Source: Cristatella mucedo (taxonomy: Eukaryota; Bryozoa; Phylactolaemata; Cristatellidae). From it: 64,000 nucleotides of DNA. The stretch spans positions 62,001 to 126,000 of the forward strand of contig WPIO01000236.1 of NCBI GenBank assembly GCA_009760855.2, written 5' to 3'. The notes beneath the pieces are model-generated. The model searched no databases, had not been told where the DNA came from, and saw only the letters and a list, made by a program, of their open reading frames with translations. Of this stretch, positions 27,057 through 38,020 are shown piece by piece; positions within the stretch are counted from its first letter, which is position 1, and every line of letters starts with the position of its first letter. Made by a program: the position numbers and the translations under genes.

Positions 27057-30000
27057 GAGTGCTGCACCATGTTTAAAGCATTTCGCACGTTAATAACACG
27101 TTTCGCACGAGTTCGCAGCAGATCGCGGAATATGTAGAAACTTTAAATCTGCATGTCGGAGCGTGTGCTGACTGGCAGCAGAGTGCTGCACCATGTTTAA
27201 AGCATTTCGCACGTAAATAACACGTTTCGCACGAGTTCGCAGCAGATCGCGGAATATGTAGAAACTTCAAATCTGCATGTCGGAGCGTGCGCTGACTGGC
27301 AGCAGAGTGCTGCACCATGTTTAAAGCATTTCGCACGTAAATAACACGTTTCGCACGAGTTCGCACCAGATCGCGGAATATGTAGAAACTTCAAACTGCA
27401 TTTCGGAGCGTGCGCTGACTGGCAGCAGAGTGCTGCACCATGTTTAAAGCATTTCGCACGTAAATAACACGTTTCGCACGAGTTCGGAGCAGATCGCGGA
27501 ATATCTAGAAACTTCAAATCTGCATGTCGGAGCGTGAGCTGACTGGCAGCAGAGTGCTGCACCATGTTTAAAGCATTTCGCACGTAAATAACACGTTTCG
27601 CACGAGTTCGGAGCAGATCGCGGAATATCTAGAAACTTCAAATCTGCATGTCGGAGCGTGCGCTGACTGGCAGCAGAGTGCTGCACCATGTTTAAAGCAT
27701 TTCGCACGTAAATAACACGTTTCGCACAAGTTCGCATCAGATCGCGGAATATGTAGAAACTTCAAATCTGCATGTCGGAGCGTGCGCTGACTGGCAGCAG
27801 AGTGCTGCACCATGTTTAAAGCATTTCGCACGTAAATAACACGTTTCGCAAGAGTTCGCATCAGATCGCGGAATATGTAGAAAACTTCAAATCTGCATGT
27901 CGGAGCGTGGGCTGACTGGCAGCAGAGTGCTGCACCATGTTTAAAGCATTTCGCACGTAAATAACACGTTTCGCACGAGTTCGCAGCAGATCGCGGAATA
28001 TGTAGAAACTTCAAATCTGCATGTCGGAGCGTGCGCTGACTGGCAGCAGAGTGCTGCACCATGTTTAAAGCATTTCGCACGTAAATAACACGTTTCGCAC
28101 AAGTTCGCAGCAGATCGCGGAATATGTAGAAACTTCAAATCTGCATGTCGGAGCGTGTGCTTGCTCGCAGCAGAGTGCTGCACCTTGTTTAAAGCATTTC
28201 GCACGTAAACAACACGTTTCGCTCCAGTTCGCAGCAGATCGCGGAATATGTAGAAACTTCAAATCTGCATTTCGGAGCGTGCGCTGACTGGCAGCAGAGT
28301 GCTGCACCATGTTTAAAGCATTTCGCACGTAAATAACACGTTTCGCACAAGTTCGCAGCAGATCGCGGAATATGTAGAAACTTTAAATCTGCATGTCGGA
28401 GCGTGCGCTGACTGGCAGCAGAGTGCTGCACCATGTTTAAAGCATTTCGCACGTAAATAACACGTTTCGCACAAGAGTTCGCATCAGATCGCGGAATATG
28501 TAGAAACTTCAAATCTGCATGTCGGAGCGTGTGCTGACTTGCAGCAGAGTGCTGCACCATGTTTAAAGCATTTCGCACGTAAATAACACGTTTCGCACGA
28601 GTTCGCACCAGATCGCGGAATATGTAGAAACTTCAAATCTGCATGTCGGAGCGTGCGCTGACTGGCAGCAGAGTGCTGCACCATGTTTAAAGCATTTCGC
28701 ACGTAAATAACACGTTTCGCACGAGTTCGCAGCAGATCGCGGAATATGTAGAAACTTTAAATCTGCATGTCGGAGCGTGCGCTGACTGGCAGCAGAGTGC
28801 TGCACCATGTTTAAAGCATTTCGCACGTAAATAACACGTTTCGCACGAGTTCGCACCAGATCGCGGAATATGTAGAAACTTCAAATCTGCATGTCGGAGC
28901 GTGGGCTGACTGGCAGCAGAGTGCTGCACCATGTTTAAAGCATTTCGCACGTAAATAACACGTTTCGCACGAGTTCGCACCAGATCGCGGAATATGTAGA
29001 AACTTCAAATCTGCATGTCGGAGCGTGCGCTGACTGGCAGCAGAGTGCTGCACCATGTTTAAAGCATTTTCGCACGTAAATAACACGTTTCGCACGAGTT
29101 CGCAGCAGATCGCGGAATATGTAGAAACTTCAAATCTGCATGTCGGAGCGTGCGCTGACTGGCAGCAGAGTGCTGCACCATGTTTAAAGCATTTCGCACG
29201 TAAATAACACGTTTCGCACGAGTTCGGAGCAGTTCGCGGAATATGTAGAAACTTCAAATCTGCATGTCGGAGCGTGCGCTGACTGGCAGCAGAGTGCTGC
29301 ACCATGTTTAAAGCATTTCGCACGTAAATAACACGTTTCGCACGAGTTCGCAGCAGATCGCGGAATATGTAGAAACTTCAAATCTGCATGTCGGAGCGTG
29401 CGCTGACTGGCAGCAGAGTGCTGCACCATGTTTAAAGCATTTCGCACGTAAATAACACGTTTCGCACAAGTTCGCAGCAGATCGCGGAATATGTAGAAAC
29501 TTCAAATCTGCATGTCGGAGCGTGCGCTGACTGGCAGCAGAGTGCTGCACCATGTTTAAAGCATTTCGCACGTAAATAACACGTTTCGCACACAAGTTCG
29601 CACCAGATCGCGGAATATGTAGAAACTTTAAATCTGCATGTCGGAGCGTGCGCTGACTGGCAGCAGAGTGCTGCACCATGTTTAAAGCATTTCGCACGTA
29701 AATAACACGTTTCGCAAGAGTTCGGAGCAGATCGCGGAATATGTAGAAACTTCAAATCTGCATTTCGGAGCGTGTGCTGACTTGCAGCAGAGTGCTGCAC
29801 CATGTTTAAAGCATTTCGCACGTAAATAACACGTTTCGCACGAGTTCGCAGCAGATCGCGGAATATGTAGAAACTTCAAATCTGCATGTCGGAGCGTGTG
29901 CTGACTGGCAGCAGAGTGCTGCACCATGTTTAAAGCATTTCGCACGTAAATAACACGTTTCGCACGAGTTCGCAGCAGATCGCGGAATATGTAGAAACTT

Positions 30001-31990
30001 CAAATCTGCATGTCGGAGCGTGAGCTGACTGGCAGCAGAGTGCTGCACCATGTTTAAAGCATTTCGCACGTAAATAACACGTTTCGCACGAGTTCGCATC
30101 AGATCGCGGAATATGTAGAAACTTCAAATCTGCATTTCGGAGCGTGGGCTGACTGGCAGCAGAGTGCTGCACCATGTTTAAAGCATTTCGCACGTAAATA
30201 ACACGTTTCGCACAAGTTCGCATCAGATCGCGGAATATGTAGAAACTTCAAATCTGCATTTCGGAGCGTGCGCTGACTGGCAGCAGAGTGCTGCACCATG
30301 TTTAAAGCATTTCGCACGTAAATAACACGTTTCGCACGAGTTCGCAGCAGATCGCGGAATATGTAGAAACTTCAAATCTGCATGTCGGAGCGTGCGCTGA
30401 CTGGCAGCAGAGTGCTGCACCATGTTTAAAGCATTTCGCACGTAAATAACACGTTTCGCACGAGTTCGCAGCAGATCGCGGAATATGTAGAAACTTTAAA
30501 TCTGCATGTCGGAGCGTGCGCTGACTGACAGCAGAGTGCTGCACCATGTTTAAAGCATTTCGCACGTAAATAACACGTTTCGCACGAGTTTGCAGCAGAT
30601 CGCGGAATATGTAGAAACTTCAAATCTGCATGTCGGAGCGTGCGCTGACTGGCAGCAGAGTGCTGCACCATGTTTAAAGCATTTCGCACGTAAATAACAC
30701 GTTTCGCACAAGTTCGGCAGCAGATCGCGGAATATGTAGAAACTTCAAATCTGCATTTCGGAGCGTGGGCTGACTGGCAGCAGAGTGCTGCACCATGTTT
30801 AAAGCATTTCGCACGTAAATAACACGTTTCGCACAAGTTCGCAGCAGATCGCGGAATGTGTAGAAACTTCAAATCTGCATGTCGGAGCGTGAGCTGACTG
30901 GCAGCAGAGTGCTGCACCATGTTTAAAGCATTTCGCACGTAAATAACACGTTTCGCACGAGTTCGCACCAGATCGCGGAATATGTAGAAACTTCAAATCT
31001 GCATGTCGGAGCGTGGGCTGACTGGCAGCAGAGTGCTGCACCATGTTTAAAGCATTTCGCACGTAAATAACACGTTTCGCACAAGTTCGCATCAGATCGC
31101 GGAATATGTAGAAACTTCAAATCTGCATGTCGGAGCGTGCGCTGACTTGCAGCAGAGTGCTGCACCATGTTTAAAGCATTTCGCACGTAAATAAACACGT
31201 TTCGCACGAGTTCGCATCAGATCGCGGAATATGTAGAAACTTTAAATCTGCATGTCGGAGCGTGCGCTGACTGGCAGCAGAGTGCTGCACCATGTTTAAA
31301 GCATTTCGCACGTAAATAACACGTTTCGCACAAGTGCGCACCAGATCGCGGAATATGTAGAAACTTCAAATCTGCATGTCGGAGCGTGGGCTGACTGGCA
31401 GCAGAGTGCTGCACCATGTTTAAAGCATTTCGCACGTAAATAACACGTTTCGCACGAGTTCGCAGCAGATCGCGGAATATGTAGAAACTTCAAATCTGCA
31501 TTTCGGAGCGTGAGCTGACTGGCAGCAGAGTGCTGCACCATGTTTAAAGCATTTCGCACGTAAATAACACGTTTCGCACAAGTTCGCAGCAGATCGCGGA
31601 ATATGTAGAAACTTTAAATCTGCATGTCGGAGCGTGCCCTGACTGGCAGCAGAGTGCTGCACCATGTTTAAAGCATTTCGCACGTAAATAACACGTTTCG
31701 CACAAGTTCGCATCAGATCGCGGAATATGTAGAAACTTCAAATCTGCATGTCGGAGCGTGCGCTGACTGGCAGCAGAGTGCTGCACCATGTTTAAAGCAT
31801 TTAGCACGTAAATAACACGTTTCGCACAAGTTCGCACCAGATCGCGGAATATGTAGAAACTTGAAATCTGCATGTCGGAGCGTGCACTGACTGGCAGCAG
31901 AGTGCTGCACCATGTTTAAAGCATTTCGCACGTAAATAACACGTTTCGCACAAGTTCGCATCAGATCGCGGAATATGTAGAAACTTCAAA

Positions 31991-32340
31991 TCTGCATTTC
32001 GGAGCGTGCGCTGACTGGCAGGCATGAGTGCTGCACCATTTTTAAAGCAGTTAGACACGTACAATAACACGTTTCGCACGAGGGCGCACCATGATCGCCG
32101 CATATGTTAGAAACTTTAAATCTGCATGTTCGGAGAGATAAGATGATGGCAGGCCAGAGTGGAGGGACGGACCATGTGTGAAGCATTTCGCACATAAATA
32201 ACACGTTTCGCAAGAGTTCGGAGCAGATCGCGGAATGTCTAGAAACTTCCAATCTGCCTGTCGGAGCGTGTGCTGACGTGCAGCAGAGTGCTGCACCATG
32301 TTTAATGCATTTCGCACGTAAATAAGAGAGTGCTGGACCA
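31991..32340. repeat. Short scrambled satellite patch inside clean array
   Basis: Roughly three units carry many small changes, for example GCATGAGTGCTG, GTTAGACACGTAC and GAGATAAGATGATGGCAGGCC. They are followed by a partly duplicated unit in which ...GCACGTAAATAAG runs straight into GAGAGTGCTGGACC (about 32310-32345). The flanks on both sides are regular. A C-type variant (TGTCTAGAAACTTCC) is still readable near 32237, so order is preserved beneath the noise. Confidence 0.85.
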
Positions 32341-32576
32341 TGTTTTAATGCATTTCGCACGTAAATAACACGTTTCGCACGAGTTTGCAGCAGATCGCGG
32401 AATATGTAGAAACTTCAAATCTGCATGTCGGAGCGTGCCCTGACATGCAGCAGAGTGCTGCACCATGTTTAAAGCATTTCGCACGTAAATAACACGTTTC
32501 GCACGAGTTCGCAGCAGATCGCGGAATATGTAGAAACTTCAAATCTGCATTTCGGAGCGTGCGCTGACTGGCAGCA

Positions 32577-32948
32577 GAGTGCTGCACCATGTTTAAAGCA
32601 TTTCGCACGTAAATAACACGTTTCGCACAAGTTCGCATCAGATCGCGGAATATGTAGAAACGTATATTCTGCATTTCGGAGCGTGCGCTGACTGGCAGCA
32701 GAGTGCTGCACCATGTTTAAAGCATTTCGCACGTAAATAACACGTTTCGCACAAGTTCGCACCAGATCGCGGAATATGTAGAAACTTTAAATCTGCATGT
32801 CGGAGCGTGCACTGACTGGCAGCAGAGTGCTGCACCATGTTTAAAGCATTTCGCACGTAAATAACACGTTTCGCAAGAGTTCGGAGCAGATCGCGGAATA
32901 TCTAGAAACTTCCAATCTGCATGTCGGAGCGTGTGCTGACTTGCAGCA
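32577..32948 (+). repeat. A-B-C partial cassette
   Basis: Exactly 372 bp. A has ACGTATATTCTGC and B is typical. C has CGCAAGAG, GGAGCAG, ATCTAGAAACTTCC but CTGCATGTCGG. The fourth unit shares only GTGCCCTG with D. Confidence 0.8.
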
Positions 32949-34192
32949 GAGTGCTGCACCATGTTTAAAGCATTTCGCACGTAAATAACACGTTTCGCAC
33001 GAGTTCGCACCAGATCGCGGAATGTGTAGAAACTTCAAATCTGCATGTCGGAGCGTGCCCTGACTGGCAGCAGAGTGCTGCACCATGTTTAAAGCATTTC
33101 GCACGTAAATAACACGTTTCGCACAAGTTCGCAGCAGATCGCGGAATATGTAGAAACTTTAAATCTGCATGTCGGAGCGTGGGCTGACTGGCAGCAGAGT
33201 GCTGCACCATGTTTGAAAGCATTTCGCACGTAAATAACACGTTTCGCACAAGTTCGCAGCAGATCGCGGAATATGTAGAAACTTCAAATCTGCATTTCGG
33301 AGCGTGTGCTGACTGGCAGCAGAGTGCTGCACCATGTTTAAAGCATTTCGCACGTAAATAACACGTTTCGCACAAGTTCGCATCAGATCGCGGAATATGT
33401 AGAAACTTCAAATCTGCATTTCGGAGCGTGTGCTGACTGCCAGCAGAGTGCTGCACCATGTTTAAAGCATTTCGCACGTAAATAACACGTTTCGCACAAG
33501 TTCGCAGCAGATCGCGGAATATGTAGAAAGAAACTTTAAATCTGCATGTCGGAGCGTGCGCTGACTGGCAGCAGAGTGCTGCACCATGTTTAAAGCATTT
33601 CGCACGTAAATAACACGTTTCGCACGAGTTCGCAGCAGATCGCGGAATATGTAGAAACTTTAAATCTGCATGTCGGAGCGTGTGCTGACGGGCAGCAGAG
33701 TCCTGCACCATGTTTAAAGCATTTCGCACGTAAATAACACGTTTCGCACGAGTTCGCACCAGATCGCGGAATATGTAGAAACTTCAAATCTGCATGTCGG
33801 AGCGTGGGCTGACTGGCAGCAGAGTGCTGCACCATGTTTAAAGCATTTCGCACGTAAATAACACGTTTCGCACGAGTTCGCACCAGATCGCGGAATATGT
33901 AGAAACTTCAAATCTGCATGTCGGAGCGTGGGCTGACTGGCAGCAGAGTGCTGCACCATGTTTAAAGCATTTCGCACGTAAATAACACGTTTCGCACAAG
34001 TTCGCATCAGATCGCGGAATATGTAGAAACTTCAAATCTGCATGTCGGAGCGTGGGCTGACTGGCAGCAGAGTGCTGCACCATGTTTAAAGCATTTCGCA
34101 CGTAAATAACACGTTTCGCACAAGTTCGCATCAGATCGCGGAATATGTAGAAACTTCAAATCTGCATTTCGGAGCGTGCGCTGACTGCAGCA

Positions 34193-34564
34193 GAGTGCTG
34201 CACCATGTTTAAAGCATTTCGCACGTAAATAACACGTTTCGCACAAGTTCGCAGCAGATCGCGGAATATGTAGAAACTTTAAATCTGCATGTCGGAGCGT
34301 GCACTGACTGGCAGCAGAGTGCTGCACCATGTTTAAAGCATTTCGCACGTAAATAACACGTTTCGCAAGAGTTCGGAGCAGATCGCGGAATGTCTAGAAA
34401 CTTCCAATCTGCCTGTCGGAGCGTGTGCTGACTTGCAGCAGAGTGCTGCACCATGTTTAAAGCATTTCGCACGTAAATAACACGTTTCGCACGAGTTCGC
34501 AGCAGATCGCGGAATATGTAGAAACTTCAAATCTGCATGTCGGAGCGTGCGCTGACATGCAGCA
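34193..34564 (+). repeat. B-C-D-like partial cassette
   Basis: Exactly 372 bp. B has CAGCAG, CTTTAAATC and GTGCACTG; C is typical with TGTCTAGAAACTTCC; the third unit has only the GACATGC end of D. The preceding unit has CATCAG and GCATTTCGG like A but no GTATATT change. Confidence 0.75.
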
Positions 34565-34688
34565 GAGTGCTGCACCATGTTTAAAGCATTTCGCACGTAA
34601 ATAACACGTTTCGCACGAGTTCGCAGCAGATCGCGGAATATGTAGAAACTTCAAATCTGCATGTCGGAGCGTGGGCTGACTGGCAGCA

Positions 34689-35060
34689 GAGTGCTGCACC
34701 ATGTTTAAAGCATTTCGCACGTAAATAACACGTTTCGCACAAGTTCGCACCAGATCGCGGAATATGTAGAAACGAATATTCTGCATTTCGGAGCGTGAGC
34801 TGACTGACAGCAGAGTGCTGCACCATGTTTAAAGCATTTCGCACGTAAATAACACGTTTCGCACAAGTTCGCACCAGATCGCGGAATATGTAGAAACTTT
34901 AAATCTGCATGTCGGAGCGTGCACTGACTGGCAGCAGAGTGCTGCACCATGTTTTAAGCATTTCGCACGTAAATAACACGTTTCGCAAGAGTTCGGAGCA
35001 GATCGCGGAATGTCTAGAAACTTCCAATCTGCCTGTCGGAGCGTGTGCTGACTTGCAGCA
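34689..35060 (+). repeat. A-B-C partial cassette
   Basis: Exactly 372 bp. A has a related ACGAATATTCTGC change with CACCAG, then typical B and C. Its C unit lies exactly five monomers after the C unit of the previous cassette, the shortest cassette spacing seen in the window. Confidence 0.8.
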
Positions 35061-35725
35061 GAGTGCTGCACCATGTTTAAAGCATTTCGCACGTAAATAA
35101 CACGTTTCGCACGAGTTCGCACCAGATCGCGGAATATGTAGAAACTTCAAATCTGCATGTCGGAGCGTGCCCTGACTGGCAGCAGAGTGCTGCACCATGT
35201 TTAAAGCATTTCGCACGTAAATAACACGTTTCGCACAAGTTCGCAGCAGATCGCGGAATATGTAGAAACTTCAAATCTGCATTTCGGAGCGTGCGCTGAC
35301 TGGCAGCAGAGTGCTGCACCATGTTTAAAGCATTTCGCACGTAAATAACACGTTTCGCACAAGTTCGGAGCAGATCGCGGATTATGTAGACTTCAAATCT
35401 GCATTTCGGAGCGTGTGCTGACTGGCAGCAGAGTGCTGCACCATGTTTAAAGCATTTCGCACGTAAATAACACGTTTCGCACAAGTTCGCAGCAGATCGC
35501 GGAATATGTAGAAACTTCAAATCTGCATTTCGGAGCGTGTGCTGACTGGCAGCAGAGTGCTGCACCATGTTTAAAGCATTTCGCACGTAAATAACACGTT
35601 TCGCACAAGTTCGCATCAGATCGCGGAATATGTAGAAACTTTAAATCTGCATGTCGGAGCGTGCACTGACTGGCAGCAGAGTGCTGCACCATGTTAAAGC
35701 ATTTCGCACGTAAATAACACGTTTC

Positions 35726-37835
35726 GCGAGTGCTGCACCATGTTTAAAGCATTTCGCACGTAAATAACACGTTTGGCCCGAGTTCGCAGCAGATCGCGGA
35801 ATATGTAGAAACTTTAAATCTGCATGTCGGAGCGTGAGCGACTTCGTCGCAGCAGATTGCTGAATATGTAGAAACTTTCAAATCTGCATTGCGGAGCTCT
35901 GGGCTGGCGGCGAAGCCGTGTGCCTTGCAACCATATTTTAAGCCAGATCCGACGTAAATTAACACGATTCCGCACAAGTTCGCAGGCAGATCGCGGAATT
36001 GATCACGTATAATCTTCATTTCGGAGCGTGCATCTGACTGACACACCGAGTGCTGCACCATGTTTAAAGCTCATTTAGCACGTTAAGAACCCGACATTGG
36101 CCACCGAGTTCCGTCATCAGACATCGCGGACTATTTCGAAACGTATATTCTGATTTCGATGCGTCGAGCTCGGCTGGCAACCAAAGTGCTGCGACCACGT
36201 TTTAAGCATATGGAACGTAAAAAAATACAGTTCGCCCAAGTCGCACCAGATCGCGGCATACTTTAGCCACCTTTAAATCTGCATGTAAAAGCGTGCCATC
36301 TGACCGGCATTCAGAGTGCTGCATCAGTGTTCTAAACTCATTTTCCGCACCAGTAACTAACTCCGTTACTGCAGAGCTTTCGGAGGTCAGATCGGCGAAA
36401 AATTGCCCTAGAAAACTTCCAATCTGCCTGTCGTACCCTGTGGTGAACTTGATCAGATGCTGCTGCACCATGTTAATGCATTTCGCACGTTAACATGACA
36501 CGTGTCGCACGAGTTCGGAGCAGATGCGCGGAATATGTAGAACCCTTGACATCTGCGGTCGGAGCGTGCCCGCACATGCAGCAGAGTGCAATCATCGGTT
36601 TCCTAATAGCATTTCGAACGGTAGTAATCACGATTTGGCACGAGTTCTCCGCATCAGATTGCTGAATATTGGAAACTTTACAATCTGCATTTCGGATCGT
36701 GCGCTTGCTGGCAAGCTAAGTGCTCGCACCACTGTTCAAAGCATTATCGCACGTAAATAACACCGTTTTTGCACTAGTTCGCACCACATTTTCTGGAATA
36801 TGCTACAAACTTTAAACTCTGCATGTCGTATCCTGTGGCCGACTGGGCGCAGATTGCTGGCACCATGTTTAAGCAATTCGTCCTCTAAACCACTTTTTCG
36901 TCGCACAAATGCTTCCCTCTAGACTCGCCGTGCGGCAGTACCTCGACAACTTCTCCTACTCTGCATTCTCTGAGCGCTGCACCAGACCGGCCTCGCACCT
37001 AGCGCCCAACATGTTTATACGCATTTCGCACGTCAAATAACACGTTTCGCCAAGGTCTCGGACATATCGCGGCGTACGAGAAACTTCCCATCTGCCTGTC
37101 GGAGCGTGTCACTGTAATTGCAGCAGACTGTCTGCACCATGTTTAATGCATTTTCGCCCACGTAAATAACACGTTTCGTCACGCGTTTGGATGCCAGATT
37201 GCGGAATGTCTAGAAACTTCCAATTCCGGTCCTGTTCGGCGCGCCGTCCCCCTGCCTTTGCCGGCATACGTGCTGCCCATGTTTTAATGTATTTCGCACG
37301 TTCATAACATCGATGCGCAACTATTTTGCAGCAGTTGCGGAAGATGTCAGAAAACTAATAATCTGCATTCTCTGAGTGCGTTCGCCCTGCTGGCAGCAAA
37401 GTGCTGCACCATGTTTCACCATATCGAACGTAAATAACACGGTCTTCCTCCACTCAAGTTTGCAGGCAGATCGCGGAATATGGAGAAACTTCAATTCTTC
37501 ATGTTACGAGCGATAACGCTCCGACTTGACAGCAGAGTGCTGCGCCCATGTTTAAGCATTCTTCGCACGTAAATAACACGTTTTCGCACCAGTTTGAAGC
37601 AGCATCGCGGAATATCTAGTCAACTTCTCCACTGCCTGTCGGAGCGTGTTCTGGACTTGTCAGCAGAGTGTGCTGCACCATGTTTTAGAAGCATTTCGCA
37701 CGTAAATAACACCGTTTCGCACGAGTCGGCAGCAAGAATCGCGGAATATGTAGAAACTTCAAATCTGCATCCGTCGGAGCGTGCCCTGGACAGTGCAGCC
37801 GAGTGCCATGTTCACCATAGTTAACAGATTTTCGC
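35726..37835. repeat. Scrambled satellite tract
   Basis: Every unit is still recognisable from landmarks such as GCTGCACCATG, CATTTCGCACG, CAGATCGCGGAATATG and TCTGCATGTCGGAGCG, but each carries many single-base insertions and deletions. Spacings between successive GCTGCACC landmarks from 36052 are about 136, 130 and 144 bp, longer than 124. The region around 36880-37010 is the least readable, but satellite pieces appear on both sides and within it. No other gene or element is visible. Plus-strand frames of 60-80 codons here are by-products of the scrambling. Confidence 0.85.
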
Positions 37836-38020
37836 ACGCATTTCGCACGTAAATAACACGTTTCGCACGAGTTCGCACCAGATCGCGGAATATGTAGAAA
37901 CTTCAAATCTGCATTTCGAAGCGTGAGCTGACTGGCAGCAGAGTGCTGCACCATGTTTAAAGCATTTCGCACGTAAATAACACGTTTCGCACAAGTTCGC
38001 ATCAGATCGCGGAATACCTA
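37836..38020 (+). repeat. Island of near-perfect satellite between scrambled tracts
   Basis: About one and a half regular units (CATTTCGCACGTAAATAACA onward) appear with no indels between two scrambled tracts. The left edge has a partial duplication in which TTTTCGCACG is followed by CATTTCGCACG. Sudden perfect sequence of this length inside noise is a useful clue that the noise is not gradual evolutionary decay. Confidence 0.8.

Larger units (their letters stand above)
6951..31990 (+). repeat. Core clean satellite tract (about 200 monomers)
   Basis: This is the most regular part of the window. Units keep 124-bp spacing over long stretches, with an occasional 1-3 bp change and rare larger events: a 36-bp deletion at 21774, a short GTGCTGCACC duplication near 20150, and a single N with a truncated unit at 11091. 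Variation is concentrated at a few positions: G or A at 53; CAGCAG, CACCAG, CATCAG or GAGCAG at 60-65; TC or TT at 87-88; G or T at 99; and the dinucleotide at 110-111. Most ordered variant cassettes lie between 11322 and 27056. From 27057 to about 32000 units are closer to the common consensus and I found no complete cassette. Confidence 0.96.
32341..35725 (+). repeat. Clean satellite tract with closely spaced variant cassettes
   Basis: About 27 regular units. C-type monomers occur near 32900, 34392 and 35012; the last two are exactly 620 bp (5 monomers) apart. A local GAAA duplication is visible near 33530. The consecutive units from about 33710 to 34080 are almost identical to each other, which suggests recent local duplication. 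The tract ends at a 74-bp deletion junction near 35728, where TTTCGC runs directly into GAGTGCTG, and scrambled sequence begins shortly after. Confidence 0.93.

Noticed and set aside
32965-33759. 264-codon minus-strand open frame in clean array
   Set aside because: It arises because small insertions, such as the extra GAAA near 33530 and an extra G near 33214, shift the frame past the regular stops.
1-35725. Hundreds of minus-strand open frames of 72-222 codons with a shared Cys-rich repeat
   Set aside because: They are the 124-bp unit read in rotating frames with one stop per unit. All three frames give equally conserved 'proteins', and variation follows DNA positions and not codon positions.
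36293-36760. Plus-strand open frames of 66-78 codons
   Set aside because: They lie in scrambled satellite where the usual plus-strand stops (TAA in GTAAATAA, TAG in ATGTAG) are disrupted. Landmarks of the unit are still in order.
36880-37010. Possible foreign insert in a scrambled tract
   Set aside because: The sequence aligns poorly, but CTCTAGACTCG, CTGCATTCTCTGAGCG and GCGCCCAACATGTTTA are readable as damaged unit landmarks at about the right spacing.
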